Below are positions 60,538 through 64,000 of a stretch of 64,000 bases of DNA, piece by piece. Within the stretch, counting starts at the first letter, position 1, and each line of letters opens with the position of its first letter. Position numbers and translations under genes: made by a program. The notes beneath the pieces are model-generated. The model ran no database searches. It saw only the letters and a list, made by a program, of their open reading frames with translations, and was not told where the DNA came from. This DNA is from an uncultured Bacilli bacterium (GTDB lineage Bacteria > Bacillota_I > Bacilli_A > RF39 > UBA660), in NCBI GenBank assembly GCA_934090735.1, contig CAKOJR010000001.1, forward strand, positions 169,186 to 233,185, in the 5' to 3' direction.

Positions 60538-61599
60538 ATGGAGTATGTAATTATTGGAATGTTAGGTTTAGTTATCATCTTACTTATTGTACTTATAACT
60601 AGAAAAAATAATAATGAGGAGATAACTTTTAGATTGGGTAAGTTTGAAACTGATTTAACTAAAGAAATAGGTGAGTTTAAATATAGTTTTAGTAAAAATA
60701 TAGAAGAGGATTTTAAAGGTCTTAATGAGGTTATTGAAAGAAGATTGGAATTAATTAGTAATAAAGTTAATGAAAGACTTGATACTAATTTTGAGAAAAC
60801 TAATAAGACGTTTACTTCGATATTAGAAAGAATTAGTAAGATAGATGAAGCACAGAAGAAGATAGATGGCCTATCAAATGATATTATTTCTCTTCAAAGT
60901 GTTTTAACTGATAAGAAGACTAGAGGTATATTTGGTGAAACTAATCTTAATTATATTTTAGATAGTGTTTTCGGAGTTAATGATAAGATTTATAGAACGC
61001 AGTATACGATGAGTAATGGCTATATTGCTGATGCAATTCTTTTTGCACCTGCGCCACTTGGTACTATTGCGATTGATTCTAAGTTTCCACTTGAGCATTA
61101 CCGAATTATGACGGATATAAAACAAGATAGATCTTTAAGAGATGCAGCTACTAAGGCATTTAAAGCTGATGTTAAGAAGCATATTGATGCAATTAGAGGT
61201 AAATATATTATTCCAGGGGAGACTGCTAGTGAAGCAATTATGTTTTTGCCAGCGGAGGCAATATTTGCTGAAATTAATGCATATCACACTGATTTGATCG
61301 AATATTCTTATAAATCTAAAGTATGGATATGTAGTCCGACTACTTTAATGAGCACGCTTACGACTATTGGAATGATTTTAAAGAATATGGAAAGAGATAA
61401 ATATGCAAAAGTTATTCATGAGGAACTTAATAAGCTGGGAACAGAGTTTAGCCGTTATCGTGATAGATGGGATAAGTTATCTAGAAGTTTAAATACTGTA
61501 TGCAAAGATGCTGAAGATATTCATACAACTACTGAAAAAATTACGAAACGTTTTGCTTCAATAAGCAACGTTAATTTAGAACTAGAAAATAAAGAATAA
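60538..61599 (+). CDS. rmuC: DNA recombination protein RmuC
   Basis: 353 residues. One N-terminal membrane helix, a coiled coil (about 25-120), then the RmuC nuclease-like domain with KTRGIFGETNLNYILDSVFG, APLGTIAIDSKFPLEHY and IWICSPTTLMSTLTTIG-like blocks. RmuC limits inversions between short inverted repeats in E. coli, and its domain resembles restriction endonucleases. A TATAAT at 60517-60522 and GGTGAT precede the ATG. Terminator downstream. Confidence 0.92.
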   Translation: MEYVIIGMLGLVIILLIVLITRKNNNEEITFRLGKFETDLTKEIGEFKYSFSKNIEEDFKGLNEVIERRLELISNKVNERLDTNFEKTNKTFTSILERISKIDEAQKKIDGLSNDIISLQSVLTDKKTRGIFGETNLNYILDSVFGVNDKIYRTQYTMSNGYIADAILFAPAPLGTIAIDSKFPLEHYRIMTDIKQDRSLRDAATKAFKADVKKHIDAIRGKYIIPGETASEAIMFLPAEAIFAEINAYHTDLIEYSYKSKVWICSPTTLMSTLTTIGMILKNMERDKYAKVIHEELNKLGTEFSRYRDRWDKLSRSLNTVCKDAEDIHTTTEKITKRFASISNVNLELENKE

Positions 61600-61608
61600 G
61601 TGTAAAAT

Positions 61609-61640
61609 CCAATTATTTCCTATAAGTAATTGGTTTTTTT
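61609..61640 (+). terminator. Terminator of rmuC
   Basis: CCAATTA/TAATTGG stem with an 11-base loop and T7. Confidence 0.88.
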
Positions 61641-61673
61641 ATGATATACTTGTGATATAAGGAGTAGATATAA

Positions 61674-62375
61674 ATGGAATTTATTGAATTAAAAGATGTC
61701 TATAAAGTATATAAAAATGGTGTTACTGGACTTGCTGGAGTTAACTTACAAATCAAAAAAGGTGATTTTGTTTTTATAATTGGTTCTACTGCTAGTGGTA
61801 AAAGTACCCTTATTAAAACTTTATATAGAGAAGAGAAAGTTACTAAAGGTTCAGTATATGTTGGTGGAGTAAACGTATCTAGACTTAAGAATAATAAAAC
61901 ATATAAATTAAGAAGAAAAATTGGTATCGTATTTCAAGATTATAAGTTATTACCAAAGCTTACTGCTTATGAAAATGTAGCATATCCACTAGAAAGTTAT
62001 GGTATGAGTGCATCAGAGATTAGGCCAATGGTTCTTGCTGCTCTTAAACAGGTTGGATTAAAAGATAAAACAAGAAGTTTTCCTCATCAACTTAGTGGTG
62101 GAGAACAACAAAGAGTTTGCATAGCTAGAGCAATTGTTAATAAACCAAAGTTATTACTTTGTGATGAACCTACTGGTAATTTAGATCCAGAAACTAGTAA
62201 AGAAATTATGGATGTTATCGAAAACATTAATAAAGAATTAGGAACAACTGTTGTAATGGCTACGCATGATAAGGATATTGTTAATAGAATGAAGAAGAGG
62301 GTTGTAGTAGTTTCTAATGGACTTATTGAGGGAGACTACTTGAAAGGAAGTTATAAAGTAAATGAAAGTAATTAG
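61674..62375 (+). CDS. ftsE: Cell division ATP-binding protein FtsE
   Basis: ABC ATPase of the FtsEX complex, 233 residues. Walker A GSTASGKSTLIK, Q-loop VFQDYKLLPKLTAYENV, signature LSGGEQQRV, Walker B LLLCDEPTGNLDPETS, H-loop MATHD. With FtsX it activates periplasmic or extracellular peptidoglycan hydrolases during growth and division. It overlaps ftsX by 14 bases. Confidence 0.96.
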   Translation: MEFIELKDVYKVYKNGVTGLAGVNLQIKKGDFVFIIGSTASGKSTLIKTLYREEKVTKGSVYVGGVNVSRLKNNKTYKLRRKIGIVFQDYKLLPKLTAYENVAYPLESYGMSASEIRPMVLAALKQVGLKDKTRSFPHQLSGGEQQRVCIARAIVNKPKLLLCDEPTGNLDPETSKEIMDVIENINKELGTTVVMATHDKDIVNRMKKRVVVVSNGLIEGDYLKGSYKVNESN

Positions 62376-63270
62376 AATAATTGGTAGAAGTATTGCTAAT
62401 GCTGGAAAGAGTATTGCTCGTAATTTTAGTTTAAGTATGGCATCTATTACTTGTACAATCATAACTTTGATATTAGTATCCTTAGGTGTTTTAGTATCTT
62501 ATAATGTAAATAACATAACTAAAGATATTGAAAAAGAACTTACTATTGTTGTTTTTATGAAGAAAGAAACGACTAAAGAAGAACTTAATAAAACTAAAGA
62601 TGCACTTAGTAAGATAGATAATGTAGCAGATGTAAAGTATACTTCTAAAGATGATATAAAAAATGATATGGCTAGTGAGTATCCTTCGTTTTCAAAGATG
62701 ATGGAGTCATGGTCTGATGTTAATAATCCATTTCAGGATTCATATATAGTTAGTGTTAAGGATGTAAGAGATATTAATGAGACGGTTACTACTATTAAAA
62801 ATTTAGATAATGTTGATATAGTTAAATATAGTGAAAGTATGATAGGTGAACTTATTAATATATTTGATGCTATTAAAACTGGTACTGTTTGTTTAGTTGT
62901 TGGTCTTGTTCTTGTTACGGCTTTCTTAATTAATAACACTATTAAGATAACTATTTTTTCAAGAAGAAATGAAATAGATATAATGAGATTAGTTGGTACT
63001 AGTAATACAGTTATTAAATTACCTTTCTTATTTGAGGGGTTGTTTATTGGTGTGCTTGGGGCAATAGTTCCAATACTTGTTACAATATTTGGTTATACAT
63101 ATATTTATAATGCAGTGTCTTCTCTAGGAACAAGTAATATTTTAAGTATTATTAAGTTAACTAGTCCAGAGCTTATTGTTTATAAAACAAGTTTATTTAT
63201 ATTAATTATTGGTGCGGTAGTAGGTATGTTTGGTAGTGTTAAAGCCGTTAGAAAGTATTTGACTGTATGA
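62362..63270 (+). CDS. ftsX: Cell division protein FtsX
   Basis: 302 residues, four membrane helices with the extracellular domain (about 50-170) between helices 1 and 2 that contacts the hydrolase or adaptor. MKVIRIIGRSIANAGKSIARN and IVKYSESMIGELINIFDAIK match Firmicutes FtsX. It overlaps the next hydrolase gene at ATGA. The order ftsE-ftsX-hydrolase matches systems where FtsEX activates PcsB or CwlO. Confidence 0.95.
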   Translation: MKVIRIIGRSIANAGKSIARNFSLSMASITCTIITLILVSLGVLVSYNVNNITKDIEKELTIVVFMKKETTKEELNKTKDALSKIDNVADVKYTSKDDIKNDMASEYPSFSKMMESWSDVNNPFQDSYIVSVKDVRDINETVTTIKNLDNVDIVKYSESMIGELINIFDAIKTGTVCLVVGLVLVTAFLINNTIKITIFSRRNEIDIMRLVGTSNTVIKLPFLFEGLFIGVLGAIVPILVTIFGYTYIYNAVSSLGTSNILSIIKLTSPELIVYKTSLFILIIGAVVGMFGSVKAVRKYLTV

Positions 63271-64000
63271 GAAAGAAATTATTAGTTTTAATTATGGCAG
63301 TTATGTTATTTGCTCCTTATATTAATGTTAGTGCATCAAGTAGTGCAAATACAATTGCTGAACTTAGAAAAGAAATTGCGGCTTTAAAAGCTAAGAAGAA
63401 AGCACAAAATAGCGCTAAGAGTCAGACACAAAGTCAGATTAATGCTACAACTAATTCATTAAATAAAACGAAAGATGAAATTACTGAGGGAAGAAAGCAA
63501 ATAGAAGAAGCAAAGGTTCAGGTTGAAAAACTTAATAAGGATATTAAAGATGGAGAAGAAAATATTAAGAATTTGCTTAATTCTGAACAAATAAATAGTG
63601 CTGATAATGCTTATTTAGATTATATATTTAAAGCAGAGAGCTATGCTGACTTTGTTTATAGATATACTATTATTAAACAAGTTATAGATTATAATAAGGA
63701 CCAGATTGCTTTATGGCAAGATAAAATAAGTGATAATGAACAGTTACAAGTAGATTTAGCAAATAAAGAAGTAGAACTTAATAATAAGGTGGCTTCTTAT
63801 GAAAGTGATATTGATAAATTAGGAGATAAATTAAGTGAGTATGCTGATATAGTTATGGATATTCAAGATGAAATTGATTCAACGCAGGAACTTTTAAATT
63901 ATTATGTTAATTTAGGTTGTGGTGAGAATCAAAATATTTATGAGTGTATATCTGTTAAAGGTGATACAACATTTAGAAAGCCTTTAGTAAAGGGAACTAT
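63267..64000 (+). CDS. PcsB/CwlO-type peptidoglycan hydrolase, N-terminal part (continues beyond window)
   Basis: ATG at 63267 overlaps the ftsX stop (ATGA). A signal peptide (about 1-24, MRKKLLVLIMAVMLFAPYI) is followed by a long coiled coil (about 30-205, ELRKEIAALKAKKKAQNSA...). The frame ends at the edge just as FRKPLVKGT appears, the usual start of an M23 endopeptidase domain. The FtsEX-coupled coiled-coil plus M23 arrangement fits EnvC/PcsB-like hydrolases. The catalytic domain itself is not visible. Confidence 0.85.
   Translation, partial: MRKKLLVLIMAVMLFAPYINVSASSSANTIAELRKEIAALKAKKKAQNSAKSQTQSQINATTNSLNKTKDEITEGRKQIEEAKVQVEKLNKDIKDGEENIKNLLNSEQINSADNAYLDYIFKAESYADFVYRYTIIKQVIDYNKDQIALWQDKISDNEQLQVDLANKEVELNNKVASYESDIDKLGDKLSEYADIVMDIQDEIDSTQELLNYYVNLGCGENQNIYECISVKGDTTFRKPLVKGT

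Noticed and set aside
58277..63270. Damaged dcw cluster because murE, murD and murG are missing
   Set aside because: Gene order in this region varies widely among Firmicutes; all genes present are intact and the missing ones may lie elsewhere.
1..64000. CRISPR array
   Set aside because: No regularly spaced repeat longer than about 14 bases was seen; the only phased array is the three-copy 32-bp repeat at 34 kb, whose spacers are themselves similar.
1..64000. Mycoplasma-type code with TGA as tryptophan
   Set aside because: Conserved proteins end properly at TGA (for example spoVAD, ftsX) and their tryptophans are TGG.

Overview
The window is very AT-rich, low-GC Gram-positive DNA. It uses the standard bacterial code: TGA acts as a stop (for example in the short ORF overlapping serS) and tryptophan is TGG. 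Shine-Dalgarno sites are AGGTGA or AGGAGG, and simple hairpin-plus-T terminators lie between most transcripts. PolC, RNase J, EzrA, PrkC, SpoVA proteins, a SigF-type sigma factor and a serS T-box all point to Firmicutes. The small intergenic gaps, extreme AT content and dockerin-bearing cell-wall enzyme suggest a gut-type Bacilli lineage near the Erysipelotrichia/RF39 group; this placement is inference. Nearly all genes are on the + strand, with two minus-strand islands at 36.1-37.1 kb and 45.6-48.0 kb.

Layout. 0-8.7 kb: end of a secreted-type nuclease gene, rpoZ, polA, mutM, ezrA, a cysteine desulfurase, a structured non-coding RNA and thiI. 8.7-15.2 kb: a surface protein, an unusual long sigma-like protein, ackA, nrnA and a small decayed gene. 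15.3-27.2 kb: fmt, a LURP-one protein, a Tim44-like/zinc-ribbon plus SPFH module resembling B. subtilis YdjH/YdjI, a CDP-alcohol phosphatidyltransferase, an AI-2E family permease, and a tight rlmN-prpC-prkC-rsgA-rpe operon. 27.2-32.7 kb: dinD and recA with almost identical promoters, then a dockerin-tailed glucosaminidase and a membrane-anchored Ig/cadherin-like protein. 32.7-43.2 kb: ffh, an NTP pyrophosphohydrolase behind a 32-bp-period repeat, T-box-serS, an orphan minus-strand gene, an Mbeg1-like hydrolase and polC. 43.3-48.1 kb: a pseudouridine synthase, an HTH membrane protein, a ZIP transporter and RNase J. 48.2-58.3 kb: a sporulation cluster (SpoIIAA-like protein, sigF, spoVAC, spoVAD, spoVAE) followed by a SpoVD/PBP2B-type transpeptidase gene. 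58.4-64 kb: mraY, a SEDS polymerase, rmuC, ftsE, ftsX and the start of a PcsB/CwlO-type hydrolase.

The main discovery candidate is the split transpeptidase. A 3,952-bp element carrying a KAP-family NTPase, a PnuC-like transporter, a tiny ORF and a large serine recombinase sits inside the gene. It lies between the SxxK/SxN motifs and the KTG motif, so neither half can be active. Both ends carry the same 10 bases, CCAATACAAC. Recombination between these copies would restore an in-frame gene of 634 codons, about the length of SpoVD, with the family sequence TPIQ..VSAAVNGG intact. With sporulation genes next door, this looks like a skin-like developmental excision element, although an ordinary parasitic integration is still possible. 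The same cluster lacks spoIIAB, and its SpoIIAA-like protein has lost the phospho-acceptor serine, so SigF control must differ from the textbook partner switch.
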